DNA from: Paraburkholderia nodosa DSM 21604
Lineage (GTDB): Bacteria; Pseudomonadota; Gammaproteobacteria; Burkholderiales; Burkholderiaceae
Assembly: GCF_000519185.1 (NCBI RefSeq)
Contig: NZ_JAFA01000014.1
Span: forward strand, 142,537-206,536
Reading direction: 5' to 3'
Length of the DNA stretch: 64,000 bases
A program made the position numbers and the translations under genes. The notes below the pieces were generated by a model that was given only the letters and a program-made list of their open reading frames with translations, searched no databases and had not been told where the DNA came from. Of this stretch, positions 14,726-23,116 are shown piece by piece; positions within the stretch are counted from its first letter, which is position 1, and every line of letters begins with the position of its first letter.

Positions 14726-16804
14726 ATGTTCTGGAACGCCTTCAAACCCCTGGTCCGCGTCGCGCCCAAAGTACGCGCGCTTTGCATGCCGTGGCTGCTT
14801 CTTGCCACACGCGTCTGGTTCGGGCAGGTCGTGCTCGTGCATCAGATCATGGCCATGGCGCAAGGCAATCAGGGCGGCTTAACCGGCGCCGGATTGCATG
14901 CTCCGTCCAGCGTGGAGGCAGCGCTGCACGGTATCGTGCCGCTCCTGCTCACCGCTGGCCTCTTGACCCGACCCATAGCGCTTGTGTTGCTGGTTGGCGG
15001 CTACGGATCGATCGCCCTCGGTCCGGGCGGCGCAACGCTTGTTTTGCTCGCGTGGCTGGTCGTGCTGGGTCCGGGAACGTTCTCCCTCGACGCGATGTTG
15101 GCGCGAGGCCTGGCGTGGGCTCCACTTGGCCCGGCCCGACAGATCAGGAAAGGCTACGAGCTGCTAGAACGATTTGTGTCCCCTGTGCTCCTGCTCTTCT
15201 CGCGCGCGGGCATAGCGGCGTCGCTCAGTCTCGCTTCGGCATTGACGCCTTCCCTTTTCGGGCAGGCTGCCCATCAAGGTCTGACGACACTGTTCGCCTA
15301 CCCCTCATGGATCGCTGCGCTGCTCGCATTCTGCATCGCCTTCGGCTGCATGACGCGGCCGGCGATGTTCATCTATGCCGCCATGGTTCCACTCGCTGGC
15401 ATCGCCATGGCCATGGACGACCGGCTGGCCATTCTTCTCTTGCTGCTTATGTTTGTCGCCACGGGGCCCGGCGTCATCTCGGTGGATCATTGGCTCGCCC
15501 GCTGGGTGCTCGACAGCCCGGACAGAGAAAAAGGCACGTTGAATGCGTATCCACATGTCGTGGTGGTAGGCGGTGGCTTTGGCGGGCTCGAGACCGTTCG
15601 CGGCCTACGCAATTCGCACTGCCGGATCACCCTCATCGACCAGCGGAATCATCATCTGTTTCAGCCGCTGCTCTACCAGATCGCGACAGCGGCGTTGTCG
15701 CCTGGAGAAATCGCAACGCCGATCCGAAGCCTCTTTCGTGGACAGCGAAACGTCCAGGTCCGTCTGGGAACCGTCACAGGCATCGACACTGCCACCCGCG
15801 AAGTGCTGATCGGCAAAGCCAGCCTGAAATTCGACTATCTCGTTCTCGCGACCGGCGCACGTCACAGCTATTTCGGCAACGATCACTGGGCGCCGTACGC
15901 GCCCGGGCTAAAGAGCATAGAGGACGCGACCTCGATCAGGAGCCGTCTGCTGCGGGCATTTGAAGAGGCGGAAACGGCCGCCGACGCAGCAGCCCGCGCC
16001 GCATGGCTGACGTTCATCATCGTCGGCGGAGGACCAACGGGTATCGAGCTGGCCGGCGCCATCGCCGAACTCGCGCACCATGGGATGGATCAGGAATATC
16101 GCGCAATCGATCCGTCGACATCGCGCGTCATTCTGGTTCATGCCGGACCCCGCGTTCTGCCGACATTCCCGCCGTCCCTGTCTGCCGCCGCGGAACGTTC
16201 CCTTCGCAAGCTGGGTGTCACGATCTACCTCGATACCAGGGTGCTGGGCGTCGATCAGGAGGGCGCCGATCTCGGCAAGGATCGAATTGCATCCCGCACC
16301 ATCCTGTGGGCTGCCGGGGTGGCGGCGTCTCCGGTCGCCCGATGGCTAAAGCAGCCAGAGGACGCGTCTGGACGAATCAAGGTGAACGACGACCTCTCTG
16401 TTCCGGCAGCTGAAGGCATCTATGCAATTGGCGATGCCGCTTCGAGTCTGGGCTGGAACGGAGTAGCGGTGCCGGGGTTGGCGCCAGCCGCCAAACAGCA
16501 GGGAAGATATGCCGCGCGGGTGATCAACGCACAGCTTGCGGGTCGCCGTCGTCCGCCGCCGTTTCGATACAGACATTTCGGCAGCCTGGCAACGATCGGG
16601 CGTCAGGCCGCGGTGGCGGAAATCGGCCCCATCCGCATGTGGGGTGCGCCAGCGTGGTGGTTCTGGGGCGCCGCACACATCGCGTTCCTCACCGGCGGGC
16701 CGAACAGGGTGAAAGTCATGCTGGATTGGCTCTGGGCCTATGCCACCTACCGACGCAGCACGCGACTCATTACCGGCCCGGCTTCCGACAGGCAGCCGGA
16801 TTGA
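14726..16804 (+). CDS. DoxX domain fused to type II NADH dehydrogenase-like FAD oxidoreductase
   Basis: 692 residues. Residues 1-260 are hydrophobic and contain two DoxX-like halves. Each has four or so helices and ends in a GPGTFSLDAMLAR or GPGVISVDHWLAR motif. Residues about 280-690 are a pyridine-nucleotide-disulfide oxidoreductase of the NDH-2 type. The FAD site is HVVVVGGGFGGLETVRGL, the NADH site is FIIVGGGPTGIELAGAIAEL, and EGIYAIGDAAS closes the FAD site. Plain NDH-2 is about 430 residues, so this is a fusion. It probably passes electrons from NADH to quinone at the inner membrane. It starts 52 bp after nrsF with AAAGGG upstream and is likely the last gene of the bufferin operon, perhaps providing reducing power or protection against copper-inhibited respiration. 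Confidence 0.88.
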   Translation: MFWNAFKPLVRVAPKVRALCMPWLLLATRVWFGQVVLVHQIMAMAQGNQGGLTGAGLHAPSSVEAALHGIVPLLLTAGLLTRPIALVLLVGGYGSIALGPGGATLVLLAWLVVLGPGTFSLDAMLARGLAWAPLGPARQIRKGYELLERFVSPVLLLFSRAGIAASLSLASALTPSLFGQAAHQGLTTLFAYPSWIAALLAFCIAFGCMTRPAMFIYAAMVPLAGIAMAMDDRLAILLLLLMFVATGPGVISVDHWLARWVLDSPDREKGTLNAYPHVVVVGGGFGGLETVRGLRNSHCRITLIDQRNHHLFQPLLYQIATAALSPGEIATPIRSLFRGQRNVQVRLGTVTGIDTATREVLIGKASLKFDYLVLATGARHSYFGNDHWAPYAPGLKSIEDATSIRSRLLRAFEEAETAADAAARAAWLTFIIVGGGPTGIELAGAIAELAHHGMDQEYRAIDPSTSRVILVHAGPRVLPTFPPSLSAAAERSLRKLGVTIYLDTRVLGVDQEGADLGKDRIASRTILWAAGVAASPVARWLKQPEDASGRIKVNDDLSVPAAEGIYAIGDAASSLGWNGVAVPGLAPAAKQQGRYAARVINAQLAGRRRPPPFRYRHFGSLATIGRQAAVAEIGPIRMWGAPAWWFWGAAHIAFLTGGPNRVKVMLDWLWAYATYRRSTRLITGPASDRQPD

Positions 16805-16897
16805 TGTTCGCAGTGCACAAACCGGTCGCTTGCCGCGCTCGGCGCGCCGCCAGCTGAAGCGCGCGCGCCGGCCTGCCGCCAACCCGCTTGCGCCTGC

Positions 16898-17815
16898 TTA
16901 TGCGCCATCCGGGGTCATCTGCTCCTCGCGCGCGTACTGCGTCGGCGGCCGGCCGACGTGCCGCGTGAAGGCAACGCTGAACGTGCTGGCCGAACTGTAG
17001 CCGACAAGTTGTGCAATCTCGGCGATACGGCCGTGATTGCGGCGCAACAGATCCTTCGCGAGCGCCATGCGCCAGGTCAGCAGGTATTCCATCGGCGCGA
17101 CGCCGACTGCACGGCTGAAGCGCTCGAAAAAGGTCGAGCGTGAGAGCGCGGCCTCCTTCGCGAGCGCGGCAACTGTCCACGGCTTCGTCGGGTGCTCGTG
17201 CATCTCCCGGATCGCTGCCGCGAGACGGCTATCGGAGAGTCCGCGCACGAGACCCGGTGGCGCATACGTTCCCGCCGTGGATCGTAGTGCTTCGATGAGC
17301 AGCACTTCCAGCAGGCGGGAGAGCACGACTTCGCGCGCAGGCCGCTGCTCTCTCGATTCCTCGCGCACGAGTTTTACGAGCGTGGCCAGCCGTTCCTGGC
17401 CGCGGACATGCACGAGTTGCGGCAGTAGCGAAACCAGCAGCGATGAATCCGGCGACCCGAAGCTGCAGTGGCCCGCCACCATGCGCGAGTCGACCGCCTG
17501 GTCCGCAGCGCCGATTCTGAATTCATTGTTGCCCAGCGCGACGGGCGTCACTGGCTCGACGTCCGGCGGCGGAGGCTCGAGGCTGCTAATCCCGATGCCA
17601 TAGGACGCAGGAATCAGGACGAAGTCACCGGCCACGAGCTCGAGCGGCGCATGATCGTCGATCGTGATGCAACACCCGCCATCGAGGATGACGCAATAGA
17701 AAGGCTCGCCCGCACCCGAACGACTGATGCGCCAGGGGCCGGTGCCGAGGACGAGTTTGGAGTAGCGCGCACTCGGCTGCAGCAGCGTCACGACTTCAGC
17801 CAACGGATCGATCAT
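16898..17815 (-). CDS. AraC family regulator with cupin N-terminal domain
   Basis: 305 residues. The N-terminal ~170 residues form a cupin-type sensor (FYCVILDGGCCITIDDHAPL, ELVAGDFVLIPASYG). The C-terminal ~100 residues are the paired helix-turn-helix domain (WTVAALAKEAALSRSTFFER, FSRAVGVAPMEYLLTWRM, AEIAQLVGYSSASTFSVAF). It is divergent from two tandem short-chain dehydrogenases, which it probably activates. This regulator-SDR arrangement is common for aldehyde/ketone stress genes. The effector is unknown. Confidence 0.93.
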   Translation of the reverse strand: MIDPLAEVVTLLQPSARYSKLVLGTGPWRISRSGAGEPFYCVILDGGCCITIDDHAPLELVAGDFVLIPASYGIGISSLEPPPPDVEPVTPVALGNNEFRIGAADQAVDSRMVAGHCSFGSPDSSLLVSLLPQLVHVRGQERLATLVKLVREESREQRPAREVVLSRLLEVLLIEALRSTAGTYAPPGLVRGLSDSRLAAAIREMHEHPTKPWTVAALAKEAALSRSTFFERFSRAVGVAPMEYLLTWRMALAKDLLRRNHGRIAEIAQLVGYSSASTFSVAFTRHVGRPPTQYAREEQMTPDGA

Positions 17816-17916
17816 GGCCGGACTCCTGCAAACGAAATTCGGACCTTTGATTGTAGCAAGTACGGACTGCGCGATCTATCGTATGGACACACGCAAACCA
17901 TGCCAAAGGAGATTCC

Positions 17917-18666
17917 ATGCAAACCGTGCTGATCACCGGCTGCTCGTCCGGATTCGGGCTCGAGATCGCCCGCTACTTCCTGGCCCGTGACTGGCGGGTC
18001 GTCGCCACGATGCGTACGCCGCGCGACGACGTGCTGCCGCGTTCAGAGCACCTGCGCGTGCTGGCGCTCGACGTCACGAAGCCGGAGAGCATACGCGAGG
18101 CCGTCATGGCCGCGGGCCCGATCGACGTCCTCGTCAACAATGCGGGCTTCGGCGCGGCTTCCCCGGCTGAACTGGTTCCAATCGAGGCCGTCCGCGAGGT
18201 CTTCGAGACCAACACGTTCGGCACGATCGCGGTGACGCAAGCCGTGCTGCCCCAGTTCCGCGAGCGCAAGGCGGGCGTCATCGCGAACGTCACGTCGAGT
18301 GTGACGTTGAAGGCGCTGCCGCTGATCGGCGCGTACCGCGCCAGCAAGGCGGCAGTGAACGCGTTCACCGAATCGATGGCGCTGGAACTCGAACCGTTCG
18401 GCGTGCGGGTGCGCCTCGTGCTGCCGGGCCGTTCGCTGGAGACACGCTTTGGAGAGAACGCGCGGGCCCACATCCATGGCTTCGACAATGAAGCCTACGC
18501 CGGTCTCGTCAAAGAAGTCCTCGCGCGTCTGGAGGACACGGCGTCCCCCCTCACCCAGGCACAGGACGTCGCCGAGGCCGTGTGGCGCGCGGCGACGGAC
18601 CCCTCGACTCCGATGCGTATTCCCGCCGGCGCCGATGCCGAAGCATGGGCAGCTGAGGTGAGCTAA
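17917..18666 (+). CDS. Short-chain dehydrogenase/reductase
   Basis: 249-residue SDR of the classical type. The cofactor motif is TGCSSGFG (Gly-rich, residues 7-14) with an Arg-rich stretch after beta-2 (TMRTPRDD), suggesting NADPH. NNAG is in VLVNNAGFGAAS, the catalytic Ser in NVTSSVTLKA, and the active-site pair is YRASK. AAGGAG lies 6 bp before the ATG. It forms an operon with the next SDR 20 bp downstream and faces the AraC regulator across a 101-bp divide. The substrate is not predictable. Confidence 0.92.
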   Translation: MQTVLITGCSSGFGLEIARYFLARDWRVVATMRTPRDDVLPRSEHLRVLALDVTKPESIREAVMAAGPIDVLVNNAGFGAASPAELVPIEAVREVFETNTFGTIAVTQAVLPQFRERKAGVIANVTSSVTLKALPLIGAYRASKAAVNAFTESMALELEPFGVRVRLVLPGRSLETRFGENARAHIHGFDNEAYAGLVKEVLARLEDTASPLTQAQDVAEAVWRAATDPSTPMRIPAGADAEAWAAEVS

Positions 18667-18685
18667 TCAATACCAGGAGGTTTCC

Positions 18686-19444
18686 ATGCAGGACAATGTC
18701 ATCGCCCTCGTCACCGGGGCCAATCAGGGAATCGGTCTTCAGATCGCGAAGGATCTCGCGTCACACGGCCTCACGGTGCTCGTCGGGTCGCGCAATCTCG
18801 AACGCGGTGAGGCCGCGGCCAGGGAGGTTGGGCCGAACGCGCGTGCGCTCCAGCTCGACGTGACGGATCACGCTTCGATCGCAGCGGCCGCGCAGCGCAT
18901 TCGCGACGAGCATGGCCGCCTCGACGTGCTCGTCAACAACGCCGCGATTTCGAGCACGAACCGGCAACCCGGCCAGTCGGTCGAGGACTTCGCGAAGACC
19001 ACCCGCCCGAGCAATGTCTCCCTCGACGAAATGCGCGCGGTGTGGGACACCAACGTGTTCGGCGTGCTGGCCGTTTATCAGGCGATGCTGCCGCTCCTGC
19101 GCAAATCGACGGCCGCCTGCATCCTCAACGTGTCGAGTGGCGTTGGGTCGCTCACGACGAACTCGGACCCTGCGTTCCCATGGCGCTCGATCTTCGGTCC
19201 GGTATACCCCGCCTCCAAGACGGCGCTCAACGCATTGACCGTTGCGATGGCGATCGAGCTGGAGCCGGAGGGAATCAGGGTCAACGCCGTCTCGCCGGGC
19301 TACACCCGCACGAACCTCAACGGCTATACGGGCACGGAGACCGTCGAGGAAGGGGCCCGCGAAGCGGTGCGCGTCATTTTGCTGGGACCGGACGGCCCGT
19401 CGGGGACATTCACCCGCTGGGAAAATCAGACGATTCCGTGGTGA
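18686..19444 (+). CDS. Short-chain dehydrogenase/reductase
   Basis: 252-residue classical SDR: TGANQGIG cofactor motif, GSRNLERGE after beta-2 (NADP preference), VLVNNAAISST, NVSSGVGSLTTNS and the YPASK catalytic pair. The C-terminal region (SPGYTRTNLNGYTG) is typical of carbonyl reductase-like SDRs. A strong AGGAGG lies 7 bp before the start. It is cotranscribed with the upstream SDR, though the two proteins are only distantly alike, so this is not a recent tandem duplication. Confidence 0.92.
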   Translation: MQDNVIALVTGANQGIGLQIAKDLASHGLTVLVGSRNLERGEAAAREVGPNARALQLDVTDHASIAAAAQRIRDEHGRLDVLVNNAAISSTNRQPGQSVEDFAKTTRPSNVSLDEMRAVWDTNVFGVLAVYQAMLPLLRKSTAACILNVSSGVGSLTTNSDPAFPWRSIFGPVYPASKTALNALTVAMAIELEPEGIRVNAVSPGYTRTNLNGYTGTETVEEGAREAVRVILLGPDGPSGTFTRWENQTIPW

Positions 19445-19572
19445 GCCAGGGGCCGCTGAAGCATCTTCGCCAAAGGCGACGCGCGCGATCTAGCCCAGAC
19501 TGCAGTGCGCCGCAAGATTCCCTAATTTTATTGTTGTGCTGTGCCGACACGACCCGCCGCTATTTTTGTCGG

Positions 19573-19782
19573 CTAGAAGAATGTCACACGCCTTGCGTAA
19601 TCTGGCGATGCGCCTGAACACGGAATAGCCCCCGTTAGGTGCACCCCTCGGCCGCGTCCCTGTATGCGGCTTTTTTTTATGCACTGCAAACATTTGAGGC
19701 CGCCTTGCCTTGCGGCCGCGAACGGCCAATCGAGGTTCGCACCGCCGCGGCATTCGTGGCAGGGCGAGCTGACATCGAACAT
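19573..19782 (-). CDS. Possible small CxxC-CxxC protein
   Basis: A 69-codon frame beginning MFDVSSPCHECRGGANLDWP with a second pair KCLQC 19 residues later, the spacing of a small zinc ribbon. Against it: no clear ribosome site, and a strong terminator-like hairpin on the opposite strand falls in the middle of the frame. Only the first ~35 codons look protein-like. The rest of 19445-19866 holds nothing else recognisable. Confidence 0.2.
   Translation of the reverse strand: MFDVSSPCHECRGGANLDWPFAAARQGGLKCLQCIKKSRIQGRGRGVHLTGAIPCSGASPDYARRVTFF
19651..19678 (+). terminator. Rho-independent terminator
   Basis: GCCGC-N10-GCGGC hairpin followed by eight T. It lies 207 bp after the second SDR. It could end that operon or a short unannotated RNA from the intervening stretch. 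Confidence 0.7.
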
Positions 19783-19866
19783 CCAGCGCTGATACGCCGC
19801 CGCAATGGCAGACCTGCCAGTAAGTGAAAACCTCGCTCCGGGTTCGGCGCACCGCTCCCCGAGCCG

Positions 19867-20634
19867 TCAGTTGAGCATCGTTTCCCCGGGGCGCAGCGTC
19901 AAGACCCGTACGCCGTTTCGGGTCACGGCTACGGTGTGCTCGAACTGAGCGGACAGTTGCCCGTCGCGTGTAACGACCGTCCAGCCATCCTCTTCGGTCC
20001 AAACGGCAGACCTCCCCTGGTTAAACATCGGTTCGATGGTGAACACCATTCCTTCGCGCAACATCAAACCTGTTTTCGGCTTTCCCCAATGCAGCACCTG
20101 AGGATCCTCGTGCATTTCCCGCCCAATGCCATGCCCGCAGTATTCCCTTACGACCGAATAGCCATTTCTGCGGGCGTGCCGCTCAATGGCATGACCCACA
20201 TCGCCAAGTCTGGCACCGGGACGAACGGCCCTGATTCCTTTCCACATCGCTTCGTAGGTCACTTGCACGAGCCGTTTGGCCAGTGGCGACACCTCACCAA
20301 CCAAATATGTTTTGCTGGAATCAGCGATATATCCATTCTTCTCCAACGTGATGTCGAAATTGACGATGTCCCCGCTCCGCAAAACGTCTGTCGTGGAAGG
20401 AACGCCGTGGCAAACCACGTTATTGCGGGAAGCGTTGAGCGCGTAGGCGTAGCCGTACTGGCCTTTGCTTGCCGGGCGTGCCTTGAACTCATCGACGATG
20501 AGGCTATCGACCATGTCATTCACTTGCATCGTCGACATGCCGATCAAGCTCAATGTATCCAGATAGCCAAATACGTCCGCCAGCAACTTGCCCGACTCCG
20601 CCAGCAATTCGATTTCTTCCAGCCGTTTGGTCAT
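19867..20634 (-). CDS. map: Type I methionine aminopeptidase, accessory copy
   Basis: 255-residue metalloprotease that removes N-terminal Met. All five metal ligands of the family are visible: Asp in VNFDITLEKNGYIADSSKTY (two Asp), His in EYCGHGIGREMHEDP, Glu in MVFTIEPMFNQG and Glu in SAQFEHTVAVTR. The substrate-pocket His is in NNVVCHGVPS. Length fits the catalytic core with no extra zinc finger. Its start overlaps the stop of a small ParD-like antitoxin gene in ATGA. It is thus not the housekeeping map, which normally sits beside rpsB, and may act with the antitoxin-like protein. Confidence 0.93.
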   Translation of the reverse strand: MTKRLEEIELLAESGKLLADVFGYLDTLSLIGMSTMQVNDMVDSLIVDEFKARPASKGQYGYAYALNASRNNVVCHGVPSTTDVLRSGDIVNFDITLEKNGYIADSSKTYLVGEVSPLAKRLVQVTYEAMWKGIRAVRPGARLGDVGHAIERHARRNGYSVVREYCGHGIGREMHEDPQVLHWGKPKTGLMLREGMVFTIEPMFNQGRSAVWTEEDGWTVVTRDGQLSAQFEHTVAVTRNGVRVLTLRPGETMLN

Positions 20635-20843
20635 GGTGTAGCCACGTTGACGGATTGCGCTACAACGCCAGCGGCTCTGAGTTCGCGGGCAACGATCTCA
20701 TTGAACCCCATCGTCGGATTCATTTCGCACAACATACCGATCTTGATCCAGAAGGCCGCTTGCGCATTGATTGACCGGCACGAAACTGCGCTTGCCTTTC
20801 GTATCTGATCGTGCAGCTCGTCGTCGATATTCACGATACCCAT
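20631..20843 (-). CDS. ParD-like antitoxin family protein
   Basis: 70 residues starting MGIVNIDDELHDQIRKASAV, a ribbon-helix-helix-like N-terminus, then SCRSINAQAAFWIKIGMLCE and a C-terminal tail (GFNEIVARELRAAGVV). It resembles the ParD-like family of putative type II antitoxins. The frame is open far upstream, but the ATG at 20843 matches the family start and lies 13 bp downstream of a perfect palindrome that would be its operator. It overlaps the methionine aminopeptidase gene by 4 bp, so the two are translationally coupled. No ParE/RelE toxin is present. Confidence 0.8.
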   Translation of the reverse strand: MGIVNIDDELHDQIRKASAVSCRSINAQAAFWIKIGMLCEMNPTMGFNEIVARELRAAGVVAQSVNVATP

Positions 20844-20855
20844 GTGCCACTCCAT

Positions 20856-20887
20856 CCGTATATGATTCGTATATGTATCATATACGG
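20856..20887. promoter_or_regulatory. Perfect palindromic operator of the ParD-like/map operon
   Basis: CCGTATATGAT-N10-ATCATATACGG, with 11-bp perfect arms. The spacer itself holds another CGTATATG, so there are three related half-sites within 32 bp. This fits binding by a ribbon-helix-helix protein dimer and autoregulation by the ParD-like protein. Confidence 0.7.
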
Positions 20888-21072
20888 AAACAGGACGACA
20901 GTGCAAGCGCCGTGGCGATATCGCGCGGGGATGAGCGGCGAGCGGGCAGAACGCGCCGCTCGCATCTCGCAAGCCGACCGGGCGCGAGGAAAGGGGTACC
21001 ATGAGAAAGCTATCGAACGCCAGGCTGATCCGCGCCTGAGCGTGTAACGTCTCCGTACCCAGGGGGCCCGCC

Positions 21073-21429
21073 ATGATCCAGTATCACTCCACTCCCGATT
21101 CGCCGGTCGTCGAAATCACCGTCGAAGGCAAAATCACCGACCACGATCTGCGCGAAGCCATCGAGCGCATGCGTGGCGATCTTGAACTGAACGGGAAGAC
21201 CCGTGTGCTCGAACGCATCGAGCACTTCAGCGGTATCGAGCCGAAGGCGCTGTGGACCGACATGACGCTCGGCGTCTCCCTCGCCCGCAAGGTCACACGC
21301 GCCGCGGTGGTGGCCGACGCGGCCTGGATTCGCGCCTCGATGCATTTGGCCCGATTCTTTACCAAGGCTGAAATCAAGGCGTTCCACACTAACGAACTGG
21401 AGCAGGCGCGAGCCTGGATCAACGCCTGA
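21073..21429 (+). CDS. SpoIIAA-like (STAS-related) protein
   Basis: 118 residues matching the SpoIIAA-like family: VVEITVEGKITDHDLREAIE, RVLERIEHFSGIEPKALWTD, RAAVVADAAWIRASMHLARF and FHTNELEQARAWI. These are small cytoplasmic proteins with the fold of anti-sigma antagonists, but most have no known partner. No kinase or sigma gene is next to it. A GC-rich hairpin (CGCCTGCCG paired with CGGCAGGCG, 21434-21465) without a T-run follows the stop and may aid termination. Confidence 0.82.
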   Translation: MIQYHSTPDSPVVEITVEGKITDHDLREAIERMRGDLELNGKTRVLERIEHFSGIEPKALWTDMTLGVSLARKVTRAAVVADAAWIRASMHLARFFTKAEIKAFHTNELEQARAWINA

Positions 21430-21575
21430 ACGTCGCCTGCCGCCGCACGCTTCGGACGGCAGGCGGCGACGAGCCGGCATTCGTTCCCCAACGTCGGGTT
21501 GACTGCTTTCGCAGTCAGGATGGGCTTTGCCTTCATGACAGCGGACAGCGCAGTCGCGAGCACGGAGAACACAAT

Positions 21576-22280
21576 TTATTCCGGCAGATCGATCCCGCGC
21601 GATTGCTTCATATGCTGTTTCCACCGTGCCATCAGTGTTCTTCTCCGCACATCATGCGGCTCGTCAAGAAACGTGGCGCCGACAATCCGATCCGCCCTGA
21701 AGTGACGAAACTCCTGACGTAGTTCGCACCACGCAACAAGTAGTCGGACAGCATCCGCGTACCCAATGAGCAGCGGCCATATTGTGCGTTCGCTCGCGCG
21801 TCCGCGTTCGTCGCGGTAACGGATTCGAAGCTTGCGACCCACGCGAATCCACTCGCGAACCTGCGCGATGTTCAGCATATCGGCCGGCGACGATTGTGGC
21901 GGCGGCGTGCTGACTGTCGGCTCCGCGATGAATGGCCTCAACTGGTCCGGCACCGCCGCCGTGATCTTGGCGATCAGATCCTGAGCGGCTCTTGCCAGCA
22001 CCGGATCGCTTCGTTGGGCGACCCATTGTGCGCCGAGCACGGCGGCTTCCAGCTCATCTGGTGTCAGCATGAGGGGCGGCATGTCGTAGTGACGGTCGAG
22101 CACATAACCAATGCCTGCTTCGCCAGAAATGGGCACACGCTGTCCCATCAGATCGGCGATGTCACGATAAACAGTCCGCACGGAGATTTCCAGCTCATCG
22201 GACAGAACGCGCGCGGTCACCGGACGCTTTGCGCGTCGAAGAATCTGGATGATCTGGAAGAGTCGGTCTGCACGCCGCAT
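21576..22280 (-). CDS. YafY/WYL-type HTH regulator
   Basis: 234 residues. An N-terminal HTH-11 winged helix (RADRLFQIIQILRRAKRPVT, then LSDELEISVRTVYRDIADL) is followed by a linker and a WYL domain (KLRIRYRDERGRASERTIWP, AVRLLVAWCELRQEFRHFR). WYL domains sense small ligands or nucleic acid. It is divergent from a glyoxalase/VOC-family gene across 150 bp, a very common pairing in which the regulator controls the VOC enzyme. Confidence 0.92.
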   Translation of the reverse strand: MRRADRLFQIIQILRRAKRPVTARVLSDELEISVRTVYRDIADLMGQRVPISGEAGIGYVLDRHYDMPPLMLTPDELEAAVLGAQWVAQRSDPVLARAAQDLIAKITAAVPDQLRPFIAEPTVSTPPPQSSPADMLNIAQVREWIRVGRKLRIRYRDERGRASERTIWPLLIGYADAVRLLVAWCELRQEFRHFRADRIVGATFLDEPHDVRRRTLMARWKQHMKQSRGIDLPE

Positions 22281-22430
22281 GACGGAATTTCGCTGCTGAC
22301 AGAATGGTGGCAGCAGGCCTTTTGTAGGATGCTGGAAAGTCGTCTACCGCGTTAGCGGCGACTTTATCGCCGGACCTCGAGCTTGCCAACGCTGGTCCGG
22401 ATACTGGTTTGCCTAATAAAGGACAAGAAA

Positions 22431-22829
22431 ATGGACTTCGTCTCCGCTCGCATTATCACCGATGACATCAAACGGCTGGTCCGATTCTACGAGGACATCG
22501 GGCTGAAGGCTATCTGGTACACGGAGGAATTCGCAGAACTGTCGACAGCTACCTGCACGCTCGCAATTGGCAGCAAGCGCACCATGAACCTGTTCGGGTC
22601 GGGGGCCGCGATACCGGCAAGCAATCACTCGCTCATTCTCGAATTCCATGTGCCCGATGTCGATGAGGTTTACAGCCGGCTCGGCGGGCGGCTCAAAGAC
22701 GTTGTACAGGCACCTACCACCCAGCCATGGGGCAATCGCTCACTGCTTTTTCGGGATCCGGACGGCAATCTGGTCAACTTCTTTACGCCGGTCAGCCCGG
22801 AGGCAATTCGCAAGTATATGAAGAGGTGA
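22431..22829 (+). CDS. VOC superfamily (glyoxalase/bleomycin resistance-like) protein
   Basis: 132 residues with two beta-alpha-beta-beta-beta modules. The first is FVSARIITDDIKRLVRFYED (short loop, GLKAIWYTEEF) and the second runs from LILEFHVPDVDEVYSRLGGR to LLFRDPDGNLVNFFTPV. The C-terminal Glu ligand of true glyoxalases is replaced by Asn (GNLVNFF). The start is the ATG at 22431 with AAGGACAAG upstream. It probably binds or detoxifies a small electrophile under the divergent YafY-type regulator. Confidence 0.88.
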   Translation: MDFVSARIITDDIKRLVRFYEDIGLKAIWYTEEFAELSTATCTLAIGSKRTMNLFGSGAAIPASNHSLILEFHVPDVDEVYSRLGGRLKDVVQAPTTQPWGNRSLLFRDPDGNLVNFFTPVSPEAIRKYMKR

Positions 22830-23116
22830 GTCGTTGCGGCGGGTTGCTCTGTCTCATCCCGCTCCGCGACTGTCCGTTGTTCTGCATGTATCGGCCATTG
22901 CATATTAATTCGTATATCCAACCTATTTTTTATCAGAAGCACCGAAACGACACAGACGGCGCTTCCCTGGTGCATAGGGATGCTTCCCAGCGCGTCCGAC
23001 GGGGCAACGAGGGCGGGGAGCGCGAATTCCAGAGCGCCGCTCATCACCATCTGGCATGGGGTATGTGACAGCGAGAGGGAGATACGGGGACTAAACGATG
23101 GCCATCGTATTGCGGC

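Noticed and set aside
22880..22925. A possible NsrR-like site (TGCATATTAATTCGTATA) before the hmp remnant
   Set aside because: Too many mismatches to the NsrR consensus and too far from the remaining coding DNA to claim.
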